A DNA stretch of 64,000 bases from Streptomyces tuirus (GCF_014701095.1 NZ_AP023439.1:186001-250000), one strand, 5' to 3'. Positions 49,438-59,153 are shown, numbered from the stretch's first letter. Numbers and translations: made by a program. The notes: a model not told the origin generated them from the sequence alone.

Positions 49438-51066
49438 GTGAAACGCTGGCGGGCTCTGATCATCCTCGGTGCGGCCCAGTTCCTGATGGTCCTGGACACC
49501 TCCGTCATGAACGTGTCCATCAGCCAGTTGGTCGAGGACTTCGACACCGAGGTCACCGCCATCCAGGCGGTCATCACGCTGTACGCACTGGTCATGGCCG
49601 CCTTCATGCTCATCGGCGGCAGGCTCGGGGACATCGTGGGGCGCCGCCGCATCTTCCTCGCCGGGATGGTCGTCTACGGCGTCGGGTCGGCCATCACGGC
49701 TGTGGCACCCACTCTGTGGGTCCTCACGCTGGGCTGGTCCGTCATCGAGGGGCTCGGCGCCGCCATGGTGCTCCCCGCCATGGCGGCCCTCGTCGCGGAG
49801 TCGTACCGGGGACGCGACCGGGCCATCGCCTACGCGGTCATCGGCGGGCTCGCCGGTGCCGGGATCGCGGTCGGCCCCCTGCTGGGCGGCTGGGTGACGA
49901 CGTATCTGACGTGGCGGCTGGTCTTCGCGGGCGAGGTCGTGGTGGTCGTGGCCGTGTTGCTGTGCCGCCGGGTGATCGCGGCTCCCGCTCCGAGCGGGCC
50001 GCGCCCCCGGCTGGACTGGGTGGGTGCGGCTCTCTCCGCGGCCGGACTCGGTCTCGGCGTACTCGGCGTGCTGCAGAGCGGCACGTGGGGATGGGTACAG
50101 CCGCGCAACCCGCCCTTCACCGTCTTCGGCTTCGCTCCGACTCTGTTCGTCGTCGGCGCCGGGGCGGCCGTCCTGGCCGTCTTCCGGTGGTGGGAGCGAC
50201 GGCGCGACGAGGCGAACGCCGATCCGCTGGTGCACCTGTCCCTGCTGCGCAGACCCGTGCTGCGGTCCGGCCTGATGACGCTGCTGAGCCAGAACCTCAT
50301 CCTGCTGGGGCTGTTCTTCACCATTCCGCTGTACTTGCAGGTGGTCCAGGGGTTCGACGCGTTCGAGACGGGCCTGCGCCTGCTGCCGGTGTCCGCCACC
50401 ATGCTCGTGACCTCTCTGGGCGCGTCCACGCTGGGGCGGGTGGCGGGGCCGCGGCGGGTGGTCCGGCTGGCCCTGACCACGCTGGTGGCGGCCGTCGTGT
50501 GGCTGCTGGCCACCATCGACCCGGTCATCGACGACGCGCAGTTCGCCGGAGCCATGGCCCTGCTGGGCGTGGGAGTCGGCCTGCTCGCCTCGCAGTTGGG
50601 CAACGTCGTGCAGTCCGGCGTCGGCGAGGCGGAACGCAGTGAGGCGGGAGGGCTTCAGTTCACGGCACAGAATCTGGGCTCGGCGCTGGGCACCGCGCTC
50701 ATCGGATCCCTGCTCATCGGCGCGCTGGCCGGTGCCTTCACCACGCGGGTGGAGGACGATCCACGGTTGTCCGGGGAAACGCGCGACCAGGTCGGTGTCG
50801 CCCTCGAGGCCGGTATCACCTTCCTCCCGACCGATCAGGTGCGCTCGGCGGCCCAGCGCGCCGGACTGCCGCCGTCCGAGGTCGAAGCCGTCACGGACTC
50901 CTACGCCTCCGCGCAGCTGCAGGGTCTCAAGGCGGCGATCCTGGCCACCGGCGGCATCGCCCTGGCCAGTTTCCTCGTCACACCGCACCTGCCGACCGCC
51001 CGGCAGAGCCGGCCGCGGGAACGGGACCCCGATGCTCCGGCCGGAGCGACCGGATCGGCGCACTGA
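49438..51066 (+). CDS. MFS multidrug transporter, DHA2 (EmrB/QacA) family
   Basis: About 542 residues and 14 hydrophobic segments. FLMVLDTSVMNVSISQL in the first helix and GRLGDIVGRRRIF in the loop are family signatures; WRLVFAGEVVVVV corresponds to antiporter motif C's neighbourhood. It exports a small hydrophobic compound using the proton gradient. I prefer GTG at 49438 (after GAGGTGG), since it gives the usual short N-terminus; an ATG at 49357 would add 27 residues. Confidence 0.9.
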   Translation: MKRWRALIILGAAQFLMVLDTSVMNVSISQLVEDFDTEVTAIQAVITLYALVMAAFMLIGGRLGDIVGRRRIFLAGMVVYGVGSAITAVAPTLWVLTLGWSVIEGLGAAMVLPAMAALVAESYRGRDRAIAYAVIGGLAGAGIAVGPLLGGWVTTYLTWRLVFAGEVVVVVAVLLCRRVIAAPAPSGPRPRLDWVGAALSAAGLGLGVLGVLQSGTWGWVQPRNPPFTVFGFAPTLFVVGAGAAVLAVFRWWERRRDEANADPLVHLSLLRRPVLRSGLMTLLSQNLILLGLFFTIPLYLQVVQGFDAFETGLRLLPVSATMLVTSLGASTLGRVAGPRRVVRLALTTLVAAVVWLLATIDPVIDDAQFAGAMALLGVGVGLLASQLGNVVQSGVGEAERSEAGGLQFTAQNLGSALGTALIGSLLIGALAGAFTTRVEDDPRLSGETRDQVGVALEAGITFLPTDQVRSAAQRAGLPPSEVEAVTDSYASAQLQGLKAAILATGGIALASFLVTPHLPTARQSRPRERDPDAPAGATGSAH

Positions 51067-51084
51067 GACCACAGGGGGCCACTC

Positions 51085-51609
51085 ATGTCCAGGACCACAC
51101 CCGCACCGGCCGACCGCGGCAAGCGCCGGGTCGAGCGCCGGGCCCGCGCGGACTACACGGGCGGCGTCTACGGGTCGATGCTCGCGGCCTCCGTGGTGGT
51201 CGGCGCCGGCTCCCTCGGGTCGCTCCCCCGGGCCGAGATGGTCGTGCTGCTGCTCCTCACCGGAGTGGTGTTCTGGATCGCGCACGTGCATGCCCAGCTG
51301 TTCGGGGCGCGCCTGGCCCAACAGGCTCCGGACCGCCGCCTCGTGATGGACGTGTGCCGTGACGAGTGGCCCATCGTCAAGGCCGCCGTCCCGCCGGCGG
51401 CCGCCGTGGCGATCAGCCCGCTCCTGGGGCTGGACGTCCGGGGGGCACTCTGGCTGGCTCTCTGCGTCGCCGTGGTCGGCCAGGTCGGCTGGTCCGTGGC
51501 CGCGGCGCGCCGCGCCGGTGCGTCGCCACGGCTCATGGCCGTCACCGCGTCGGTCAACCTGCTGCTCGGCCTGCTCATCGTCGCCGTCAAGATCGTGCTG
51601 AAGCACTGA
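51085..51609 (+). CDS. Integral membrane protein of unknown function
   Basis: A 174-residue protein with a basic N-terminus (DRGKRRVERRARADYTGGVYG) and about five hydrophobic helices. It follows the MFS gene by 18 bp and may be co-transcribed. No motif reveals a function. Confidence 0.8.
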   Translation: MSRTTPAPADRGKRRVERRARADYTGGVYGSMLAASVVVGAGSLGSLPRAEMVVLLLLTGVVFWIAHVHAQLFGARLAQQAPDRRLVMDVCRDEWPIVKAAVPPAAAVAISPLLGLDVRGALWLALCVAVVGQVGWSVAAARRAGASPRLMAVTASVNLLLGLLIVAVKIVLKH

Positions 51610-51635
51610 CCCCCGGCGTCCCGTCAGCGGGCGGG

Positions 51636-51652
51636 TCACCTGCTCCGGGTGA
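51636..51652. promoter_or_regulatory. 17-bp palindromic operator, copy 2
   Basis: TCACCTGCTCCGGGTGA matches copies 1 and 3 in 14 of 17 positions or better and lies 80 bp before the GTG of the small gene at 51733. Unlike the other two copies, the downstream sequence is not conserved. Confidence 0.55.
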
Positions 51653-51732
51653 GGTTCGGACCGGCACGGAGGCGGAGGATGGAGGAAAGGGCGCCGTCCG
51701 CCTGTCCCGGGAAGCCGTGGGAGGACAAGTTC

Positions 51733-51930
51733 GTGCGCTACGAGATCCGCGTCGAGGGACACCTCTCGGAGACACTGGCCAAAGCCTTTCCGGAGCTGGG
51801 CCATGTGGTCATGGCCGGCCAGACGGTTCTGTTCGGCCCCGTCGTGGACGAAGCGCATCTGTTCGGGCTGCTGGCTCGCTGCCAGTCACTGGGACTGCGG
51901 GTCGTGGAGATGCGGCCGGTACCGGAGTAG
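51733..51930 (+). CDS. Small conserved hypothetical protein
   Basis: A 65-residue protein, VRYEIRVEGHLSETL...RVVEMRPVPE, with a likely beta-alpha-beta fold. Start GTG behind GGGAGGACAAG; an in-frame ATG at 51679 would add 18 unlike residues and sits directly on GGAGG. A copy of the palindromic operator lies upstream. Function unknown. Confidence 0.65.
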   Translation: MRYEIRVEGHLSETLAKAFPELGHVVMAGQTVLFGPVVDEAHLFGLLARCQSLGLRVVEMRPVPE

Positions 51931-52005
51931 GGCTACGGCGACCGTCCCGGGCCGCGTCACAGCCTTCGGCACATCGCCGCACCTCGATCAATACGAGGAG
52001 GAGTC

Positions 52006-52668
52006 ATGACCATGCCGCGTGGTCCGTCATCGCTCCCCGGGCAGGAGCACCACTCCGACGGAGCGGTCCTCATCGCGACGGGTGACTCCGCGTACGGCCT
52101 CGCGCGGCTGGGCCGTTCCTGGACCTGGCTGCTGAGTTCGGCCGTGGCGACGCTCGTACCGGGCGTCCTGATTCTGGTCTGGCCGGAGGCGACCCTGCAC
52201 GTCCTGGCCGTCCTCATCGGGCTCTACCTGCTGGTGAGCGGGGCGTTCCGGTTCGTGTCCGTCTTCGGCCGGGAGGAGCACGGGGAGCGGCTCCCGGCGC
52301 TGGCCGTGGCCGTGCTCTACGTCCTGGCCGGGGTGCTGTGCCTGCGGAACCCGCTGCAGACGATCGCCGCGCTCTCGCTGGTCGTCGGGATCGTCTGGCT
52401 GGTGTCCGGAATTCTCACCCTCTACACGGCGGTCGCCGCCAAGGACCTGCCGCACCGCGGTGTCGTCCTGGGTGCCGCGGTGGTCGGCATCATCGCGGGG
52501 ATCGTGGTGCTCGCCCTGCCGTCGGAGTCGGCCCGCGCCCTGACCCGGCTGCTCGGCCTGTGGCTGGTCCTGCTGGCCCTGGCCGAGGCGGCGGTCGCCC
52601 TCGCGTGGCGGGCCGCGCTCCGCAAGACGCTCGCCCTCGGGCCGCACGGTCCTTCCGGTGCGGCCTGA
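52006..52668 (+). CDS. HdeD-family (DUF308) membrane protein
   Basis: The 220-residue protein has six hydrophobic helices with the HdeD pattern: SAVATLVPGVLILVWPEATL, then LYVLAGVLCLRNPLQT. HdeD homologues are linked to acid or general stress in enterobacteria; in actinomycetes the function is unknown. ATG behind GAGGAGG. Confidence 0.85.
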   Translation: MTMPRGPSSLPGQEHHSDGAVLIATGDSAYGLARLGRSWTWLLSSAVATLVPGVLILVWPEATLHVLAVLIGLYLLVSGAFRFVSVFGREEHGERLPALAVAVLYVLAGVLCLRNPLQTIAALSLVVGIVWLVSGILTLYTAVAAKDLPHRGVVLGAAVVGIIAGIVVLALPSESARALTRLLGLWLVLLALAEAAVALAWRAALRKTLALGPHGPSGAA

Positions 52669-52797
52669 CCCCGCTCACCACGCTCCGGGGGACGCCGGGC
52701 ACACCCGGGTCCCCACGGGACCCGACGCCTCTCCTCCCCCATCCCGTACGACGCCCCACACAGCCTTGGGCGACGCACACTCACAGGGGGCGCACCC

Positions 52798-54153
52798 ATG
52801 AACCCGGCCGCATCCCCGGACCCGCGGCACCCCGGCGAAGCCGCTGATCCGGACCACGTCATGACCGCCGAGGAACGAGCGGAGTACGAGCAGCTGCGCC
52901 GGCACGCGGCGGTACGCCACCGGCGGGCCCGGCGGGCCGGCGCCTGCCTCCTGCTCGTGCTGACCCTGCTGCTCGCGCCCCTGGCCGTCGTCGCCGCCTG
53001 GGTCCAGGACACGGTCTCCGACACCGACAGGTATGTGGAGACCGTCGCGCCGCTGGCATCCGAGCCGCCCGTGCAGGAGGTCATGATCAACCGGCTGACG
53101 GACCGCGTGGTGAACAACGTCGACGTCGGGGCGGTGACGGACGCGCTCGTGCGGACCCTCCAGGACTCGGGGGCGCCACCGCGCGTCGTCGACGGGGCCG
53201 CGTCACTCGAAGGCCCGCTGCGCGACGCGGTCAGGACCGTCGTGGACCGCACCGTCACCGGCGTGATCACCAGCGATGCCTTCCAGCAGGTGTGGGAGGG
53301 CGCGAACCGGCGCTCGCACGCCGCGGTGGTGAACATGCTCACCGGTGACCGCGAGGGCGCCCTGACCTCCGAGGACGGCGCCGTCCAGCTGGACGTGGGA
53401 GAAATCGTCGACCAGGTGCGGCAGCGGCTCGTCGACGCGGGCTTCGACAAGGCCGCCGCCATCCCGGACGCCGACCGGACGATCACCCTGTTCGAGACGG
53501 AGCAACTGGACAAGGCGCAGGACGCGATGCGGCTGCTGGACGTCCTCGGGGCCTGGCTTCCCGTCCTCACCGTCGTACTGGCCGCACTCGCCGTGTGGAC
53601 CGCACCGGCACACCGGGTCATGCTGATGATCACCGCGACGGGTGTGGGCGTGATGATGGTGGTGCTGCTCGTCGCACTGGCCGTGCTCCGGCGCGCGTAC
53701 CTGAACTCGGTCCCGCCGGCGGCCCTGCCCGGCGACGCGGCCGCGGCCGTCTACGACACCTTCGTCCGGTTCCTGCGCGACAGTGCGCTCACGCTGCTGG
53801 TCGTGTCGGTGATCACCGCGCTGGTCGGGTACCTGTACGGCCCCGGGCGCCTCGCCCGGGTCGTCCGCACGGTGGCGGACCGGGGTACGGCGGCCACCGG
53901 CAGGGCCCTCGAGCACGCGGGAGTGCGCACCGGTGCCGTGGGGCGTCTGCTCGCCGACCACCGCCCGTGGATCACCGGAGTGGTCATGACGGCCGGAGCT
54001 CTGGCACTGGTGTTCTGGAACCATCCCACCGTCGGAGCGGTGGCGCTCGTCCTCGGCATCGCCCTGGCCGTACTGATCATCCTGGCGGTCCTCGCCGCCG
54101 CCGGACCGGCCGACCGGGCAGCGGGGCGGGCGACACAACAGGCGACTCCGTGA
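52798..54153 (+). CDS. Large membrane protein, unknown function
   Basis: A 451-residue protein with one helix near residue 50, a long soluble loop (about 75-240, with DTDRYVETVAPLASEP), then several C-terminal helices. The arrangement resembles a family of uncharacterised integral membrane proteins common in Streptomyces. No enzymatic motif is visible. ATG behind AGGGGGCG. Confidence 0.8.
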   Translation: MNPAASPDPRHPGEAADPDHVMTAEERAEYEQLRRHAAVRHRRARRAGACLLLVLTLLLAPLAVVAAWVQDTVSDTDRYVETVAPLASEPPVQEVMINRLTDRVVNNVDVGAVTDALVRTLQDSGAPPRVVDGAASLEGPLRDAVRTVVDRTVTGVITSDAFQQVWEGANRRSHAAVVNMLTGDREGALTSEDGAVQLDVGEIVDQVRQRLVDAGFDKAAAIPDADRTITLFETEQLDKAQDAMRLLDVLGAWLPVLTVVLAALAVWTAPAHRVMLMITATGVGVMMVVLLVALAVLRRAYLNSVPPAALPGDAAAAVYDTFVRFLRDSALTLLVVSVITALVGYLYGPGRLARVVRTVADRGTAATGRALEHAGVRTGAVGRLLADHRPWITGVVMTAGALALVFWNHPTVGAVALVLGIALAVLIILAVLAAAGPADRAAGRATQQATP

Positions 54154-54249
54154 GCCATGATCCGGGCATCCGGCTGAGGACAGGGAGACCCGGTCCACGC
54201 GGGCACGGCAGCACGGCTCGGTACCGCATGTCCGCCCTCCACCGCACGA

Positions 54250-54266
54250 TCACCCGTACCGGGTGA
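54250..54266. promoter_or_regulatory. 17-bp palindromic operator, copy 3
   Basis: TCACCCGTACCGGGTGA lies 80 bp before the SHOCT-domain gene. It and the following 40 bp closely match copy 1 at 45818, the only difference in the palindrome being the central base. Confidence 0.65.
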
Positions 54267-54346
54267 GGCCGCCGGTGCCCTGGCGGGCTCACGCTGAAAG
54301 CAGCGCGCGCCGGCGGCCCGGCGAGCACCGGGAGACGGAGGAAGAC

Positions 54347-54814
54347 ATGAGCGCATCGACGTATCTGGCGTACGACTACCCCCTGCTGAGCGTCTTCTGG
54401 AGCATGCTCCTGTTCTTCCTGTGGATCATGTGGTTCGTTCTGCTCTTCCGCGTGGTGGTCGACATCTTCCGTGACGACGACATGAACGGCTGGGCGAAGG
54501 CCGGCTGGCTCGTGCTGACCGTCCTGCTGCCCTTCCTGGGCGTCTTCGTCTACGTGATCGCCCGCGGCAAGGGCATGGGCCGCCGTGAGATCGCGCAGGC
54601 CCGGGCCCAGCAGGAGGCCTTCGACGCCCGCATCAGGCAGGCCGCGGGCACCGAGGGCCGGACCAGCAGCGTCGACGAACTCGCCAAGCTGTCGGAGATC
54701 CGTGACCGCGGCGGCATCACGGACGACGAGTTCCGCAAGGCGAAGGAACTCGTTCTGACCGGCCACGCACCGGCCGGCCCCTCGGGCTCCACCGACCGCG
54801 CCTACGACCGTTGA
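54347..54814 (+). CDS. SHOCT-domain membrane protein with PLDc_N-like segment
   Basis: The 155-residue protein has two hydrophobic helices (MLLFFLWIMWFVLLFRVVV and WLVLTVLLPFLGVFVYVI), a basic linker, and a C-terminal SHOCT motif (ELAKLSEIRDRGGITDDEF). Such proteins are short membrane-associated partners of unknown function. ATG behind GGAGGAAG. Confidence 0.85.
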   Translation: MSASTYLAYDYPLLSVFWSMLLFFLWIMWFVLLFRVVVDIFRDDDMNGWAKAGWLVLTVLLPFLGVFVYVIARGKGMGRREIAQARAQQEAFDARIRQAAGTEGRTSSVDELAKLSEIRDRGGITDDEFRKAKELVLTGHAPAGPSGSTDRAYDR

Positions 54815-54860
54815 GCGTCCTCATCACACGAGCCGAGTCACGGGAGCCGAGGCACGCACG

Positions 54861-55310
54861 ATGACCGCGACAGACACCCGGCCCACCCCTTCGGCGAAAC
54901 AGCAGTGGGCCACCGGCCTGGCCGCCTTCGCGGCCGTGATGCTCTTCCTGGTCGGGCTGCTCGCCGTCTTCCGTGGTGTCTCGGCCATCGCCGAGGACGA
55001 CGTCTTCGTCGTCACCCGCCGCTACGTCTTCGAGTACGACCTGACCGGCTGGGGCTGGATCCACCTCGCCCTGGGCGTGATCGCCCTGATCGTCACCGTC
55101 GGGTTGTTCCGGATGTCGATGTGGGGGCGCGTCGCCGGTGTGGCCATCGCCGGACTCGTCATCATCGCGAACTTCCTCTCCCTGCCGCAGTATCCGGTCT
55201 GGTCGGTCGTGATGATCGCGCTCTCGGGCTTCATCATCTGGGCCCTGTGCGTGGTGCGGGCCGACAACCTCTACGACCTCTCCGAGGACGCCCCATCACG
55301 CGACCTGTGA
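54861..55310 (+). CDS. Four-helix membrane protein (DUF7144-like), copy 2
   Basis: A 149-residue paralogue of the protein at 45949-46440; most of the membrane core is identical while both termini differ. It follows the SHOCT gene by 46 bp and is probably in its operon. Function unknown. Confidence 0.85.
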   Translation: MTATDTRPTPSAKQQWATGLAAFAAVMLFLVGLLAVFRGVSAIAEDDVFVVTRRYVFEYDLTGWGWIHLALGVIALIVTVGLFRMSMWGRVAGVAIAGLVIIANFLSLPQYPVWSVVMIALSGFIIWALCVVRADNLYDLSEDAPSRDL

Positions 55311-55331
55311 CGCGAAGGGCAGGCAGTACAG

Positions 55332-56684
55332 GTGCAACGACAGGTCCGGCACCGGACGGCACCCACCGAGGCGGCAGCCGCCACCGCCCGCGAGGGCAGC
55401 CCCGGACGGGCACGCCTCGCCCTGCTCGCCCTGCTGGGAAGCATCCTGGTGCCGCTGGTCACGGCCGGTCTGAGAAGCGTGCTGTGGGTACTGGCCGGAA
55501 TCGCCGCACTGGCGCTGGCGGCCATCGGGGGGTGGTTGATCCTGGCGCACACGGGAGTGGTCCGTGCCGTCGGACTGGTCCTGGCCCTGGCCGCGCCGTC
55601 GGCGGTCCTTGCCCTGTACGCGGCGGCCGGCATGCTCTGGGCGGCCTGTCTGTCCCTCGCGCTGTGGGGGCTCGCACTGGTGACGGCCCGTAGCGCACTG
55701 CCCTCCGGCCGCACCGCCTCCGAGCAGACGGCGACGACGGCGCCCCGCCACCCCTGGATCCTGATGAACCCGCGTTCCGGCGGCGGCAAAGTGGGCCGTT
55801 TCGACCTGATGGACCGGGCCCGGGCGGCCGGTTGCCGTGTGACGCTGCTCGACGGGGAGCAGGACGTCACCGAGCTGGCGCGGCAGGCCGTCGCCGAGGG
55901 AGCCGATCTGCTGGCCGTGGCCGGGGGTGACGGCACCCAGGCCCTGGTGGCCGAGGTCGCCGCGCGTCACGACCTGCCCTTCCTGGTGATTCCCGCCGGC
56001 ACCCGCAACCATTTCGCCCTCGATCTCGGCCTCGACCGCGACGATCCGGCGGCGGCCCTGGAAGCCCTGGCCGACGGCGTCGAACTCCGCGTCGATCTCG
56101 GGTTCGCCGCGGACCGCGTCTTCGTCAACAACGCCTCCTTCGGAACGTACGCGTTCGTCGTCACCGATCCCGCCTACCGGGACGCCAAGGCCCGCACCAC
56201 CCTGCGCACGCTCCCCGGTCTTCTCACCGGCGAGGAGGCGCCGAGGCTGCGGGCGCGGGCCGGCCGGACCCACGTCGAGGCACTCCAGGCCCTGCTCGTC
56301 AGCAACAACCCCTATGGGCGGGCCGTCGACGCCGCCAACCCCGGGCGCAGGGGGCGGCTGGACTCGGGGCTCCTCGGCGTGGTGTGCGTGCGCGTGGGCA
56401 GCGCCGTCCAGGCGGCAGGCCTCGTGCGCGGTCCGGGTTCCGGGGGAGGACTGATCCGGCTGAGCGCCGCGACGGTCGTCGTGGAAGCGGACACGGACAC
56501 CCTCCCGGCCGGCATCGACGGAGAGCACGTCCTTCTGCCGTCACCCGTGGTGTGCCGCGTCGCGCCCGGCGCGCTCCGGGTGCGCGTGCCGCGCCGGCGC
56601 CCCGGCGCCTCGCGGGTCGGTGACGGGACGGCCGACTGGCCGGCCGTGGTGCGGCTGGCACTGAGCCCGCCTCGGCGCGCATGA
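55332..56684 (+). CDS. Membrane-anchored diacylglycerol-kinase-family protein
   Basis: The 450-residue protein joins an N-terminal region of four to five hydrophobic helices (about 28-125) to a lipid-kinase domain with ILMNPRSGGGKVG, AVAGGDGTQALVAEVA, PAGTRNHFALDLG and LLVSNNPYG. It likely phosphorylates a lipid at the membrane. Start GTG, 21 bp after the preceding gene. A second kinase of this family is encoded at 40943-41824. Confidence 0.87.
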   Translation: MQRQVRHRTAPTEAAAATAREGSPGRARLALLALLGSILVPLVTAGLRSVLWVLAGIAALALAAIGGWLILAHTGVVRAVGLVLALAAPSAVLALYAAAGMLWAACLSLALWGLALVTARSALPSGRTASEQTATTAPRHPWILMNPRSGGGKVGRFDLMDRARAAGCRVTLLDGEQDVTELARQAVAEGADLLAVAGGDGTQALVAEVAARHDLPFLVIPAGTRNHFALDLGLDRDDPAAALEALADGVELRVDLGFAADRVFVNNASFGTYAFVVTDPAYRDAKARTTLRTLPGLLTGEEAPRLRARAGRTHVEALQALLVSNNPYGRAVDAANPGRRGRLDSGLLGVVCVRVGSAVQAAGLVRGPGSGGGLIRLSAATVVVEADTDTLPAGIDGEHVLLPSPVVCRVAPGALRVRVPRRRPGASRVGDGTADWPAVVRLALSPPRRA

Positions 56685-56878
56685 CACACGCGCCGGCAAG
56701 TGCAACGTCCGCTACCGCAACGAGGTCAAGGGCGAGGCGGTGCGTACCCTGCGCACCCACCGTCCCCCCGGCATGACCGACGCCACCGTCGGGGCCTTGG
56801 GTGCCCTCTCGGCAGGGCCACGCCGCCGGATGGCCCATCCCACCGGTTCGCGACCTTTGTGGACATAACCTCCGCGAT

Positions 56879-57979
56879 ATGAACAAATGCCATATCGCAT
56901 ACCTGGCGTGCGCCGCGGCGCTGCTCGGGACGGGTCTCGGGGCCGCTCCGTCGTCCGCCGGTCACACGGTCCATCTGGTGAGGCCCGGGGAATCGATCCA
57001 GAAGGCGGTGGACAGCGCCCGGCCGGGTGACACCGTTCTGCTGGCGCACGGCACCCACCGCGGAAGCGTCGACGTGACCACGCCCGGACTCACCTTGCGC
57101 GGGATGGGCCGCGGCACGGTGCTCGTACCGGGGGCGGGCGCGGGCGCCACCACCGTTCCCACCGGCACGGCGGGCGCCGAAAGGGCCGCCGGCAGCTGCG
57201 CCGCGGCCGGCAACGGCATCTGTGTCGCGGGCACGAAGGACCACGGCGTCGACGACGTCACCATCGCGTCCCTCACGGTGACCGGCTTCGCCAAGACGGG
57301 CATCCACGCCAACGAGGCCGACCGGCTGACGGTGCGGAACGTCACCGCGGTCCGGAACGGGGTGTGGGGTATCGCCACCGAGCGCTCGGCCCGTGGCGTG
57401 TTCCGCGGCAACACCGCCCGGGACAACGGCGACGCGGGCCTGTTCCTCGCCAACACGGTGAAGGAGGAGGAAGGCGCCACGGACACCGGGGGAACGGTGG
57501 TGGAGCGCAACCGGCTGGAGGGCAACCGGATCGGCGTCACCGTCCGCCGGCTGCGCAACCTGACCGTCGCGGGCAACCACCTCACGGGCAACTGCGCGGC
57601 GGTCTTCGTCGTCGGCGACGAGAACAAGCCGAAGGCCGGTCTCGTGACGGTGCGCGAGAACCGTATCGAGCGCAACAACAAGTCCTGCCCGAAGACCGCC
57701 AGGCTGGACGCCCTGCAGGGGTCCGGCATCGTCCTGACGGGCACCGAGGACAACCTGATCACCCACAACGTGATCAGGGACAACGTCGGCACGTCCCCGC
57801 TCTCGGGCGGCATCGTCGTGTTCAAGAGCTTCGTCGGCACGACCAGCGAGCGGAACCGGATCAGCGACAACCTGCTGGAGGGCAACTCCCCGGCGGACCT
57901 GGTCAACACGGACCCCGGCGAGGGCAACACGTTCCAGGGCAACTCCTGTCTGTCGTCCAAGCCCGCAGGTCTGTGCTGA
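56879..57979 (+). CDS. Secreted right-handed beta-helix (NosD-like) protein
   Basis: A 366-residue protein with a signal peptide (MNKCHIAYLACAAALLGTGL) and then parallel beta-helix coils typical of NosD/pectate-lyase-like proteins: IQKAVDSARPGDTVLL, IHANEADRLTVRNV, GLFLANTV, NRLEGNRIGVTV, NVIRDNVGTSPLSGGI. It may bind or cleave polysaccharide, or be structural. No clear ribosome site precedes the ATG; the 194 bp upstream hold no supported gene. Confidence 0.84.
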   Translation: MNKCHIAYLACAAALLGTGLGAAPSSAGHTVHLVRPGESIQKAVDSARPGDTVLLAHGTHRGSVDVTTPGLTLRGMGRGTVLVPGAGAGATTVPTGTAGAERAAGSCAAAGNGICVAGTKDHGVDDVTIASLTVTGFAKTGIHANEADRLTVRNVTAVRNGVWGIATERSARGVFRGNTARDNGDAGLFLANTVKEEEGATDTGGTVVERNRLEGNRIGVTVRRLRNLTVAGNHLTGNCAAVFVVGDENKPKAGLVTVRENRIERNNKSCPKTARLDALQGSGIVLTGTEDNLITHNVIRDNVGTSPLSGGIVVFKSFVGTTSERNRISDNLLEGNSPADLVNTDPGEGNTFQGNSCLSSKPAGLC

Positions 57980-58067
57980 CCGCACACCGGCACAGGCCCT
58001 CGACGGGCCTGGGAGTCCCACGACCGTTCAGTGATCACTTCGCTCGATCCACGTAGAAAGGCGGCAC

Positions 58068-59096
58068 ATGACGACCACTCAGCCCGCTCCTCCGCCGTCC
58101 ATGCGGCTGCGGGAACTCGCGTTCGGGGCGGCATGTGCCGCCGCCCTGCGCGCGGCCGCCCGGCTGGGCGTCGCCGATGCCCTCGGTGACGAGCCCATGG
58201 CCGTGGAGGACATCGCGGCCGCGGTGAAGACCGAACCGGGCCCGCTGCGACGGGTCCTGCGGGCCCTGTCCTGCTACGGCGTGTTCGCCGAACACCCGGA
58301 CGGCACGTTCGCGCACACCGACGTCTCCCGGTTGCTGCGCGAGGACGACCCCCACAGCCTGCGCGCCATCACACTGTGGTGCACCGAGCCGTGGACCTGG
58401 GACGTCTGGCCCAAGCTCGACGAGGCGGTGCGCACCGGCCGCAACGTGGTGGAGGACCTGTACGGCAAGGAGTTCTTCCCCTACCTCAACGAGGACGCCC
58501 CGGAGTCGGCGGACGTCTTCAACCGCGCCATGACGACCTCCAGCGTGCAGTCGGCGCAGGACGTCGCCGCGTTCCTCGACCTCACGGGATGCGCCTCGGT
58601 CGCCGACATCGGCGGCGGCCAGGGGCACGTGGTGGCGAGCCTGCTGGACAAGTACCCGGACCTGCGCGGGACGCTGCTCGACCTGCCCCGGGTGGTGGAG
58701 AACGCCGTCCCGAGACTGCGCACGGGCGGCGACCTCGCCGACCGCGCGCAGGTCGTACCCGGCGACGTCCGGACGGCCGTCCCGGTGAAGGCCGACGTCT
58801 ACGTCATCAAGAACATCCTGGAGTGGGACGACGAGAGCACCACCCGTACGCTGCGCAACGTCCGCGAGGCCGGCGGCCCCGGGACGCGGGTGGTGGTCAT
58901 CGAGAACCTCGTCGACGACTCTCCCTCCATGCGGTTCAGCACCGCGATGGACCTGCTGCTGCTCCTCAATGTCGGCGGGGCGAAGCACACCCGCCAGAGC
59001 ATGGTGGACCGGCTCACCGAGGCCGGCCTGGTCATCGACGACATCAGTCCGGTCAACCCCTATCTGCACGCGTTCGACTGCCACATCCCCGGCTGA
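58068..59096 (+). CDS. SAM-dependent O-methyltransferase (polyketide type)
   Basis: The 342-residue protein is of the hydroxyindole/acetylserotonin O-methyltransferase type used on polyketide phenols: an N-terminal dimerisation domain, SAM motif VADIGGGQGHVVASLL, DVYVIKNILEWDDEST with the catalytic region, and GGAKHTRQ near the end. It converges with the spore-pigment operon and could methylate the pigment. ATG behind AAAGGCGG. Confidence 0.88.
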   Translation: MTTTQPAPPPSMRLRELAFGAACAAALRAAARLGVADALGDEPMAVEDIAAAVKTEPGPLRRVLRALSCYGVFAEHPDGTFAHTDVSRLLREDDPHSLRAITLWCTEPWTWDVWPKLDEAVRTGRNVVEDLYGKEFFPYLNEDAPESADVFNRAMTTSSVQSAQDVAAFLDLTGCASVADIGGGQGHVVASLLDKYPDLRGTLLDLPRVVENAVPRLRTGGDLADRAQVVPGDVRTAVPVKADVYVIKNILEWDDESTTRTLRNVREAGGPGTRVVVIENLVDDSPSMRFSTAMDLLLLLNVGGAKHTRQSMVDRLTEAGLVIDDISPVNPYLHAFDCHIPG

Positions 59097-59153
59097 TCCG
59101 ACCGCGTCCCGAGGGGCCCGGTGATCCCGGGACTCCCTCGACGCAGACAGACC

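Noticed and set aside
56700..56882. Small open frame between the lipid kinase and beta-helix genes
   Set aside because: No Shine-Dalgarno site or recognisable motif; it probably lies in the promoter region of the beta-helix gene.
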